Assembly: GCF_041925275.1 (NCBI RefSeq)
Contig: NZ_JBHEUZ010000002.1
Coordinates: 62,001 to 126,000 of the forward strand
From: Parapedobacter pyrenivorans_A
GTDB lineage: Bacteria > Bacteroidota > Bacteroidia > Sphingobacteriales > Sphingobacteriaceae
Reading direction: 5' to 3'
Length of the DNA: 64,000 bases
Shown here: piece by piece, positions 44,438 through 52,190 of the stretch
How positions within the stretch are numbered: position 1 is the stretch's first letter
How the letters are laid out: each line of letters opens with the position of its first letter
Translations under genes and position numbers: made by a program
The notes under the pieces: model-generated
Database searches by the model: none
Seen by the model: only the letters and a program-made list of their open reading frames with translations
Told to the model about the DNA's origin: nothing

Positions 44438-44671
44438 TTAGACGTATCCCTTCTTGATAAACTTGTTGATCACGGCGGTGATGCCGTTTTTGTTGATGGT
44501 TTTTATCGCCGAGGTGGATACTTTCAGGGTAATCCAACGGTTTTCTTCAGGAATGAAGAACCGCTTGGTCTGCAGGTTAGGGTAAAACTTACGCTTCGTC
44601 TTCGCATTTGAATTGGAAACGTTGTACCCATTCATCGCCCCTTTTCCTGTTAAATCACAAACTCTTGACAT
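44438..44671 (-). CDS. rpmB: 50S ribosomal protein L28
   Basis: The 77-residue protein starts SRVCDLTGKGAMNGYNVSNS and continues with KTKRKFYPNLQTKRFFIPEE, the L28 signature. It is the first gene of the rpmB-rpmG-DUF4295 unit, a standard Bacteroidota arrangement. Confidence 0.97.
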   Translation of the reverse strand: MSRVCDLTGKGAMNGYNVSNSNAKTKRKFYPNLQTKRFFIPEENRWITLKVSTSAIKTINKNGITAVINKFIKKGYV

Positions 44672-44800
44672 GATGGTATTGTTATATATTATTAAACGCC
44701 TTTTTGCAAAGGGTTTGCAAATATCAGCATTTGTTTTTTATTATACAATTATTTTTTCGAATTGGTAAAATGGGCCTCGCGGACAGTCTTGCCATAATAA

Positions 44801-44831
44801 ACGGGCGACCCTAAAGTAAAGGGCCGCCCGT
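44801..44831 (-). terminator. Terminator of the second SusC/SusD operon
   Basis: ACGGGCG..CCCT (44801-44812) pairs with AGGG..CGCCCGT (44820-44831) around a 7-base loop; on the minus strand it is followed by TTTATTAT. It lies 25 bases after the SusD stop. Confidence 0.8.
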
Positions 44832-44855
44832 ATCGGATTAATCAATAAAGAACTG

Positions 44856-46766
44856 TCAGCTTCCAGCCTGCGGGCCCAAAACGGTTCCTTCTTGAGGTAC
44901 TTGGAGCGGTTCCACATTCCGTTCAGCGCCCGGATAGCCAATGTTTTGATTAATGACACCTTTTATATTCGTGTTGATCGCATTGGCAGGGACGGGCCAT
45001 AAGATGTGATGCACACTGATCTTATATTCCGCCCATTTGTGTACCACCCCTTTGTTGTAGAAGTTGCTCCTAGTCACCACACGATCGTACCAAAAATTGA
45101 CGCCTTCTTGTTTTACGTTTGAACCTGTTCCTCCTGGTCCGCTTAGATTTTGCAGACTATACGTACGGCCACCGAAAATCTCGCAGGGTTTGCCCGTTCT
45201 CGCATAGATATACGAAATCCGCACCAATTCGACATGTCGGTTCTCCTCATAATAAAGCTCGCGAGCACGCTCATCCAGTATTTCTCCGATATTGATGTCT
45301 CCTGCGTTGAGGGGCTGGGCACCCGCACGGATTCGTACCTCATTCAGAGCCTCAGCCGCGAGCGCCGGTTGGTCTTTCCAATAATAACATTCGGCAATCA
45401 ACAGGTAAACCTCGGCCGACCGGTAAATGTACCAGGGAGTTTCACCACCGGCCCATTGGGTTTGTAGCGGATCTGGCACGAACACCTTGTAATGTGGCCA
45501 CGGATACCACGTTCTAATGGTATCTTCCACGCTCATGTTGGCTGGCTTTACGAAGTGTTCGCCATACCACGGATTTCCACTGGATTTCAATCCGGGGGCA
45601 TTGTATCTCAAATCTTCCATGCGGCGCCAACTATCGCGATTGTATATCCCCCGCATATCGTTAGCTTCCTTATCAGCTCGCCATATATAGCTTGTAAAGT
45701 AGGATGTGGAACGCAACCGGCCGATACCCCGGCCATAGGACTTATTTAAGTCCATTTCGGGATCGGTTTCGCCGGCTGCTGGCGCGATGCTTGTACCCCC
45801 TTGTCCATCGGGTGTTTTGATGTTTCCGCTATTCCAAAAGGGCACGGCATTACGCATCGTTTGGATGCGGTCTGAACCTTCTTCTTCGGGATACGATACC
45901 ACATACATCAACCCTTCGGTATTGGTCATGTCCAATTTTGCTTCGATGCTGTGCAAATCAAACATCAGGTTGGTATTGGGCTTACCCTGGTTAGGCGTAA
46001 AGCGGTTTTTCATCAGCGGATGCTTGGCTACGATTTCTTGCCCTACCTGTATGGCGCGGTCAAAGTCGCCGAGTACCATGCAAACTTTCATAAGCAACAC
46101 ACCGCAGGCTGCCTTCGAAGTACGGCCACGATCCACAACTTCGGGGACCCATTGGTAAGCAAACTCCAAATCCTTCTTCATCCGTTCTAGGATACCCCAC
46201 CGATCGTACGAATAGAAGTCATACTTGGGGGCTTCGATTTCCCAATCCAGGTATGGTACATCGCCGAATTGGTGGGTCAGTTTGTAGTATCGGTACGCCC
46301 GGTGGAAATAGGCTGACCCAAGCACCGCATTACGTTCTTCTTCACTTCCAAATTCGGCGTTGTCAATACGTGAAATCACTGTATTTGCGTATTTGACGCC
46401 TTTGTATCCTTCATACCAGTACCACCCAACCTTGGTGAAATCGGTATGATTCAATTGTGCATCTGGCAAAAGAGCGACATCCATATCCATTTGTGGACCT
46501 GCTTTGTCCGTGGTACCCTCAACCGCCACTTCTGACTGGATAATCTCCGTCAATATCGGCGCTGCGTCACCGAAGTACTCATGCCGCATATTACGCTCTA
46601 ACGTAGTAAGTGCAGAATACATCCCTTCGGCATTGGATAGGGCTACACCGGGTTCGTAGAATGACAGCGGCTTGGGCTGGAGCCAATCTTCACTACAGCC
46701 CACTACCGTGAAGGCCATGGTTGCCAATGCCAAGGCTGCTTTGCTATATATCTTTTTATTATTCAT
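44856..46766 (-). CDS. SusD/RagB-type outer-membrane lipoprotein
   Basis: The 636-residue lipoprotein has its lipobox at VVGC (Cys24). The first part has SusD landmarks EDWLQPKPLSFYEPG, GSAYFHRAYRYYKLTHQFGDVPY and GRTSKAACGVLLMKVCMVLGD (TPR-like). The C-terminal RagB/SusD region has WYIYRSAEVYLLIAECYYWK and LDERARELYYEENRHVELVRI. It pairs with the SusC 17 bases upstream to bind and import a glycan or other large nutrient. No hydrolase is adjacent, so the substrate is open. Confidence 0.93.
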   Translation of the reverse strand: MNNKKIYSKAALALATMAFTVVGCSEDWLQPKPLSFYEPGVALSNAEGMYSALTTLERNMRHEYFGDAAPILTEIIQSEVAVEGTTDKAGPQMDMDVALLPDAQLNHTDFTKVGWYWYEGYKGVKYANTVISRIDNAEFGSEEERNAVLGSAYFHRAYRYYKLTHQFGDVPYLDWEIEAPKYDFYSYDRWGILERMKKDLEFAYQWVPEVVDRGRTSKAACGVLLMKVCMVLGDFDRAIQVGQEIVAKHPLMKNRFTPNQGKPNTNLMFDLHSIEAKLDMTNTEGLMYVVSYPEEEGSDRIQTMRNAVPFWNSGNIKTPDGQGGTSIAPAAGETDPEMDLNKSYGRGIGRLRSTSYFTSYIWRADKEANDMRGIYNRDSWRRMEDLRYNAPGLKSSGNPWYGEHFVKPANMSVEDTIRTWYPWPHYKVFVPDPLQTQWAGGETPWYIYRSAEVYLLIAECYYWKDQPALAAEALNEVRIRAGAQPLNAGDINIGEILDERARELYYEENRHVELVRISYIYARTGKPCEIFGGRTYSLQNLSGPGGTGSNVKQEGVNFWYDRVVTRSNFYNKGVVHKWAEYKISVHHILWPVPANAINTNIKGVINQNIGYPGAERNVEPLQVPQEGTVLGPQAGS

Positions 46767-46783
46767 CTTCTTGTATTTTGAAG

Positions 46784-49700
46784 TTAAAGCGAAAAATTGA
46801 TACTCATGTTGTATGTCCGGGGTGTAGGCATACCCCCAAGGTCGGCGTTGTCATACGACTCAGGATCGCCAAATGTCCAATCAGGAGCCCAAAAAGCCAC
46901 ATTCCGTACAGTAGCCGATATCCTTAAATTTTGGATATTAAGCCGTTGGATGAACGATGCTGGTACGGCATAGGAGAGCGATACATTGTCTAGTCGGATG
47001 AACGAACGTGAGACATAGTTTGAGCCAATATTCTTTGAACCGATGCGACCGTAATCGTTGATCGGATTATCGGGTGTCCACCGAGGTTGTTCATAATCGG
47101 TGGCCCGGTCCGCAAAGTTAGCGTTGTTTGCTGCCCGGTTATAGGTGTCATAGTGCCCCCAGTTGGAATAGACAAAAAAGGAAAAGTCAAAATTGCCATA
47201 GCGGAAATCATTCCGGAGCGACCATCGGAACCGTGGCGTGGTCCATTGCTGGAAAATCCGGTCATCATCCGTCATTACGCCATCGCCATTCTGGTCTCTG
47301 TATTTAAAGTCTCCGGGTTGCAACCCATACGGCTTTGCCTCCTCTTCCTCGCCAAGCTGCCATACGCCGATTCGCTCATAAGACCATATCCTATCCGGAT
47401 CTTGGCCGATGAACCACCGATTTTTAATGTCGTCAGCTTCTCTTTGCCCGATGACATTTCCATTGGCATCCAATACATCTACCATATCTCCATAAAGCCG
47501 CTTGATTTCCCGGCGATTGAGCATAAAGATTGCTGAAGCATTCCAATTGAACTTCTCGCGCTCAATGATTCTACTGTTTAATGCCACTTCAAACCCTTTA
47601 TTTTCCAATTCACCGAGGTTGGCAGCTACGCTATTGAACCCGATGATTTCAGGAAGTGCCCGATCGACCAGCAAGTCTAGTGTTGTAGATGTATAGAAAT
47701 CCAATGCCGCTCCCAACTTATTGTTGAATAACGAGAAATCCAATCCAACGTTGTAGGAAGACTTATTTTCCCACCGTAGCCCTAAATTGGCCATGCGGTT
47801 GACATACAACTGGGAGTAGAGGTAAATATTACCATTTTGATCGATATAGGGATGCAGGCCGGAGGTCATGTCTGACAAGGCTTCATATTGACCGATGTCC
47901 CGATTACCATTACGGCCCCATGACAACCGCAGTTTACCGTAATCGAGCCAGCTTGATGTATTTGCCATGAATTTTTCGTCAGAGAAGTTCCATGCAAAAG
48001 CCAATGCCGGGAATGTGGCACGGGGATTCTGTGCACCGAACGCCGAATATCCATCACGGCGTACGGAAGCAGTCAGCATATAACGGTCACGCAACGAATA
48101 AAACAACCGAGCCATCAGTGCATCGCCGGTACGGTAAGTATCGTTACTCTCATTTAATGGTACGGCCCCTGCTTGCAAGCGGTGCCACCCGAGGATATCG
48201 CTGGGGCTATAGTTGGATGCCGTCGCTTTGGTCCGCCAGTACTGGCCTTTTTCCGCATTCTGCAGCAACGTCACTTCAAAATTATGGATGTCGAACCGTT
48301 TGTTCCACCTCAAGACATTGTCAATTTGCCAATTATAGGTTTTCTCGAACGTGCGTTCCGAACTCCCACCCCGATTGGCCCATTCCGGATTTTGTGAGGA
48401 ATCATGATTATAATACTCGCGCCACACATAAGAAGGTGTGAAGTTGGTTTGAAACTCGATCTCAAAAGGCAACTTCACCACGCTATATAAGGTCGCGTTT
48501 AAGGTATTGTACCGATCGATACGGTCCCGGTACAGATTATCAAAAAATGGATTCTGCGGGGTGGGATCACCCGTTGGCAACCGTTGATAAGGGCTTTCGG
48601 GATCGCCGATATTATTCGATCCATAAGGCGAGATAACGGCTGACTGGCCCCAATTTGCTTGCAAGAAACCCTCGTTTCGAGTGGCAAAATTGGCATTGGC
48701 GCCCACACGAAGGAATGAGGTAATCGTAGATTCGAGATTCAGTCTGGATCGTAGGTTTTTAAATCGATTCCCTACAATGATACCTTCACGGTCTACATGG
48801 TTTAATGACCAGTAATAGTTGACATTGTCCGTCCGATTCGATATACTGACCGAATAGTCTTGTTGAACCCCTTGTTGGAAAACGAGGTCTTGCCAATCGG
48901 TAAGTGTGTTGGTCATATAATTATCAATCTCTGGAGTCTTAAATTCAAGCCGCGATAGCCATAAGCGTACCGCCTGTTCTTCGGTAACGGAAGAAACGGG
49001 TGTATTCTGGTCATAATTATACCAATCCAACTGGCTAACACTCGACAGCTGGCGCGGATCCACGAACATTTCTGGATAATCCTGATGATAGGCATCCGTA
49101 CGCCTACCCATCTCGTAATCATATCGGTAAGCGATAAACTCTTCGCCGGTCATTACGCGCGGCATACCGGCATTTTCCACAAATCCGAGATTACCGTTAA
49201 ACGAAATCTTCGGCTTTCCCACTTGCCCCTTTTTCGTGGTAATCAATACAACGCCGTTGGCGGCCTTGGCCCCATAAACCGCCGATGCACTGGCGTCTTT
49301 TAAAATGTCGATGGACTGGATGTCATTCGGGTTGATATCGGATAACGCCCCGTCGAATATCACGCCATCCACCACATGCAGCGGGCTGCTGCCGGCTTTC
49401 AATGTCCCTTTTCCGCGGATAAGTAGCGAAGCATCTCCTTTGGCCGTATTGCCTTGGCCGATAATCATACCCGCTGCATTTGCCCGTAATAAATCCTGTA
49501 CGGACCGAGGTGCTTGGGTCTCGAGTTTTTCCGCCTGAACAGAAGCAACAGCACCCGTCAAATCCTTACGTTTTGCCGTTCCGTAGCCGATAACAACAAC
49601 CTCATCGAGGTCCTGAATGTCGGCCTTTAGTATAACGTCAAATGTCGTACGTTGGTCTGTTTGAATCTCTTGCGTACTGTACCCAGTCGACGAAAAGACG

Positions 49701-49945
49701 AGTATCGCACCATCTTCCGGCAATGAAAGGCTATAGTGGCCTTGTGCGTTGGTTTGGGTCCCGGTCCCGGTCCCTTTTACCGTCACTGTGACACCAGCCA
49801 AAGGAAAGCCGGCATCGCCGGTGACCGTCCCCGTGACGATGCGCTGAAATACACTGCTGTAGATAATGGCAGGTTTGGATTGAATGTATTGTACGCAACA
49901 AAGCGCCAATATCAATAAAGACAATTTTGGAAACTGTTTGCTCAT
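46784..49945 (-). CDS. SusC/RagA-type TonB-dependent outer-membrane transporter
   Basis: The 1053-residue protein has a signal peptide, a carboxypeptidase-D-like domain (RIVTGTVTGDAGFPLAGVTV), a TonB-box-like EVVVIGYGTAKRKDLTGAV and a plug (LLRANAAGMIIG, PLHVVDGVIFDG, IQSIDILKDASASAVYGAKA). A barrel ending RTYNMSINFSL completes it. It is the first gene of a two-gene operon with SusD. An exact -7 element lies 245 bases upstream, implying a long untranslated leader. Confidence 0.95.
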   Translation of the reverse strand: MSKQFPKLSLLILALCCVQYIQSKPAIIYSSVFQRIVTGTVTGDAGFPLAGVTVTVKGTGTGTQTNAQGHYSLSLPEDGAILVFSSTGYSTQEIQTDQRTTFDVILKADIQDLDEVVVIGYGTAKRKDLTGAVASVQAEKLETQAPRSVQDLLRANAAGMIIGQGNTAKGDASLLIRGKGTLKAGSSPLHVVDGVIFDGALSDINPNDIQSIDILKDASASAVYGAKAANGVVLITTKKGQVGKPKISFNGNLGFVENAGMPRVMTGEEFIAYRYDYEMGRRTDAYHQDYPEMFVDPRQLSSVSQLDWYNYDQNTPVSSVTEEQAVRLWLSRLEFKTPEIDNYMTNTLTDWQDLVFQQGVQQDYSVSISNRTDNVNYYWSLNHVDREGIIVGNRFKNLRSRLNLESTITSFLRVGANANFATRNEGFLQANWGQSAVISPYGSNNIGDPESPYQRLPTGDPTPQNPFFDNLYRDRIDRYNTLNATLYSVVKLPFEIEFQTNFTPSYVWREYYNHDSSQNPEWANRGGSSERTFEKTYNWQIDNVLRWNKRFDIHNFEVTLLQNAEKGQYWRTKATASNYSPSDILGWHRLQAGAVPLNESNDTYRTGDALMARLFYSLRDRYMLTASVRRDGYSAFGAQNPRATFPALAFAWNFSDEKFMANTSSWLDYGKLRLSWGRNGNRDIGQYEALSDMTSGLHPYIDQNGNIYLYSQLYVNRMANLGLRWENKSSYNVGLDFSLFNNKLGAALDFYTSTTLDLLVDRALPEIIGFNSVAANLGELENKGFEVALNSRIIEREKFNWNASAIFMLNRREIKRLYGDMVDVLDANGNVIGQREADDIKNRWFIGQDPDRIWSYERIGVWQLGEEEEAKPYGLQPGDFKYRDQNGDGVMTDDDRIFQQWTTPRFRWSLRNDFRYGNFDFSFFVYSNWGHYDTYNRAANNANFADRATDYEQPRWTPDNPINDYGRIGSKNIGSNYVSRSFIRLDNVSLSYAVPASFIQRLNIQNLRISATVRNVAFWAPDWTFGDPESYDNADLGGMPTPRTYNMSINFSL

Positions 49946-50189
49946 TGGTTTACTTTTTGGTTAAACAAAAACAAATGATGGTAGATTCGGTTTTAACTCC
50001 CCTTGCTGTGCCTAAAATCGTTGATTCCGCTACGTGGGGCACCAATCCACCTCGCCAATGATAATCGGATTTAGTAACTCGTAAAGTTGTTTCATAAAAG
50101 CCCTCCTTTTGTGGAATAATTTTTAATTGGTTCCCTCGCCAACGTAAGGTTGTTATACATTTTGTTTGTAATGCAACCACGTGTATGCC

Positions 50190-50197
50190 CAAATATA
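50190..50197 (-). promoter_or_regulatory. -7 promoter element for the second SusC/SusD operon
   Basis: TATATTTG on the minus strand fits TAnnTTTG exactly. Transcription from here would give a leader of about 240 bases before the SusC ATG. Confidence 0.45.
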
Positions 50198-50418
50198 GTT
50201 ATAGTAAACGGTGGCTATGCATACGGTGGGTAGTTGAACTGATAAGACACCTACAAAACTGTGTTTTCAACCCTTTTCAATCGGTGGACTGATTTTGCTG
50301 TTTGTAACAGGGCTGTTGCTATCAACCACTGTGCTGCCGTCGTCAATTGAAACCTAGCTTCTGTAAATTCCAGCACTCCATTGACCAATTGCGGTATTCA
50401 CCAATAGGGGCAAGCGCT

Positions 50419-50426
50419 TAGTTTTG
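50419..50426 (+). promoter_or_regulatory. -7 promoter element for the T9SS/PorV cassette
   Basis: TAGTTTTG fits TAnnTTTG exactly and lies 17 bases before the first ATG of the cassette at 50444. Confidence 0.45.
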
Positions 50427-50443
50427 ATCCTCGAAGTGTAAAA

Positions 50444-50995
50444 ATGATGGCTATGAGAACTCCCGTAAACATACAGTACTACCACGAACGACGCATCACC
50501 GGCCTCCTTTGTGCAATCCTACTTGGCCTATCTATCGCACCCCTACGTGCGCAGGACCTCGTTTTGGAAAGGCAGGTGGTGGGCAGCACCGGCTACAGCA
50601 TGCAGGTGGGCAGTACCATTTTTCAGTACACCGTCGGTGAGGCCGTGGTGGCAACGCTCATGCAGTCGCCCCTACTCCTCACCCAGGGTTTCCAGCAACC
50701 GGAAGTAACGGTACTCCACGACATGCCCCAGCTACCTTACCTCACCGACTTCATCGTATTCCCGAATCCGGCATCCACCTACACCACCATCCGGTTCAAC
50801 CTGTTTGCCCCCGGCAATGTGCGGCTCATGCTGGTCAACAACGCCGGCCAGATCGTGTACAGTGAAGACCGCGATGTCGCCGCCGGCCAGCTGGAATACC
50901 GCATACCGCTTGAACGCTACGCATCCGGCCTGTACTACCTCGTGCTGTCGGTAGACTCATCGAGGAAATATACCGAGAAATTAATCATTCAGTAA
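50444..50995 (+). CDS. Secreted protein with type IX sorting domain
   Basis: The 183-residue protein has a signal peptide (ITGLLCAILLGLSIAPLRAQ), a ~60-residue middle (VLERQVVGSTGYSMQVGS, FQYTVGEAVVATL, LTQGFQQPE) and a type A T9SS C-terminal sorting domain over the last ~80 residues (FIVFPNPASTYTTIRFNL, VRLMLVNNAGQIVYSE, LERYASGLYYLVL). It should be exported by the type IX system and attached to the surface. Its working part is very small, so it may be a structural or anchor subunit. It lies 12 bases before porV. ATGs at 50447 and 50453 are also possible starts. Confidence 0.85.
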   Translation: MMAMRTPVNIQYYHERRITGLLCAILLGLSIAPLRAQDLVLERQVVGSTGYSMQVGSTIFQYTVGEAVVATLMQSPLLLTQGFQQPEVTVLHDMPQLPYLTDFIVFPNPASTYTTIRFNLFAPGNVRLMLVNNAGQIVYSEDRDVAAGQLEYRIPLERYASGLYYLVLSVDSSRKYTEKLIIQ

Positions 50996-51007
50996 TAGAC
51001 CAACGCA

Positions 51008-52162
51008 ATGAACACCAAAACAATCACCGGCGCTTTCCTGATCCTACTCGTCGGGCTGATCCCCGCAGTGACGCGGGTAGTGGCCCAAAACAATCGGACC
51101 GTCACTACCGGTGCATCCTTCCTCCTGCTGAGCCCCGATGCCCGCAATGCCGGCGTGGGTGAGGCCGGAACAGGCCTGGAGTCCGATGCCAATGCCCTCT
51201 ATGCCAACGCGGCAAAAATAGTCTTCGCCGACCGGATGGGCATCAGCCTCTCTTATACTCCGTGGATGCGCCAGCTGGTAGACGATGAGCACCTGAGCTA
51301 CCTCGCGGCTTACCGCCGCCTGAGCGACCGGGAGTCGCTGGGCATGTCGGTCAAATACCTCGACCTGGGTGATGCCTCCTTCCGGGACGAAGCGGGCAAC
51401 CTGCTGCAGACGTACAGCCCCGCGGAGTTTGCGCTCGATATCAGTTATGCCCGCAAATTGGGCGAGCATTTCGCCATGGCCCTTACCGCTCGGTACATCC
51501 ACAGTGCGCTGGGTGCCGGTGTGTACAACGGCCTGGAAATGGATCCGGCCAATGCCTTTGCGGTAGACATCAGCGTCTATTCCGAACGGGAGCTGTTCCA
51601 GTCCAGCCAATTCGGAAAGCGCTTTGCCTGGGGAATCAACCTGAGCAATGTGGGCACCAAGATCAGCTACACCAATTCCAAAGAGAGTTTCCTGCCGATG
51701 AATTTGCGTCTGGGAACGGGCTATGCCCTCTACAACGACCCGAATAACCGGCTCACCCTGCTGCTGGACGTCAACAAACTCATGGTCCCTACATCGCCGA
51801 CATACAGATTGGATGAAAATGGACAGCCCACCACCGAAATAGCACGAGGCAAAGACCCCAACAGAAGTGTGCCCGATGCGCTGTTCACGTCGCTGTTTGA
51901 CGCGCCGGGCGGATTCGGTGAGGAGCTTTCCGAATTTACGGTTTCCGGGGGGTTCGAGTTCAGCTACTACCGGCAGTTTTTCCTCCGTGCGGGTTATTTC
52001 CACGAAGCACCCGATAAGGGCAACAGGCAGCACCTCTCTACCGGGCTGGGCCTCCGCGTGAGCGACTTCCAGCTGGACATGAGCTACACCATGCCGATGG
52101 CACGGCGGTATACCGTGCGCAACGAATTTAAAGCAACACTGAGTTTCAATCTCAATAACTAA
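51008..52162 (+). CDS. porV: Type IX secretion outer-membrane protein PorV
   Basis: The 384-residue protein is a FadL-like 14-strand outer-membrane barrel of the PorV/LptO family. It has a signal peptide and the conserved start SFLLLSPDARNAGVGEAGTG, then NALYANAAKIVF, GISLSYTPWMRQL, SVKYLDLGD, LDVNKLMVPT, SYYRQFFLRAGYF and the end FKATLSFNLNN. PorV receives type IX cargo after translocation and passes it to the attachment complex. Placement between a sorting-domain protein and a giant collagen-like protein suggests a cargo-linked paralogue; the genome's main porV may be elsewhere. Confidence 0.9.
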   Translation: MNTKTITGAFLILLVGLIPAVTRVVAQNNRTVTTGASFLLLSPDARNAGVGEAGTGLESDANALYANAAKIVFADRMGISLSYTPWMRQLVDDEHLSYLAAYRRLSDRESLGMSVKYLDLGDASFRDEAGNLLQTYSPAEFALDISYARKLGEHFAMALTARYIHSALGAGVYNGLEMDPANAFAVDISVYSERELFQSSQFGKRFAWGINLSNVGTKISYTNSKESFLPMNLRLGTGYALYNDPNNRLTLLLDVNKLMVPTSPTYRLDENGQPTTEIARGKDPNRSVPDALFTSLFDAPGGFGEELSEFTVSGGFEFSYYRQFFLRAGYFHEAPDKGNRQHLSTGLGLRVSDFQLDMSYTMPMARRYTVRNEFKATLSFNLNN

Positions 52163-52190
52163 TTAACATCACATTAAAAATAGCTGTATC

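Larger units (their letters stand above)
49946..50443. other. Divergent intergenic region, SusC and T9SS cassette
   Basis: No convincing gene lies in these 498 bases. An 80-codon minus-strand frame (49950-50192) resembles no family I know and would lie inside the SusC leader. The region holds -7 elements facing both ways (50190-50197 minus, 50419-50426 plus). Confidence 0.5.

Noticed and set aside
51044..52033. 329-codon minus-strand frame across porV
   Set aside because: It is the mirror of a conserved PorV gene and its composition is that of a shadow frame.
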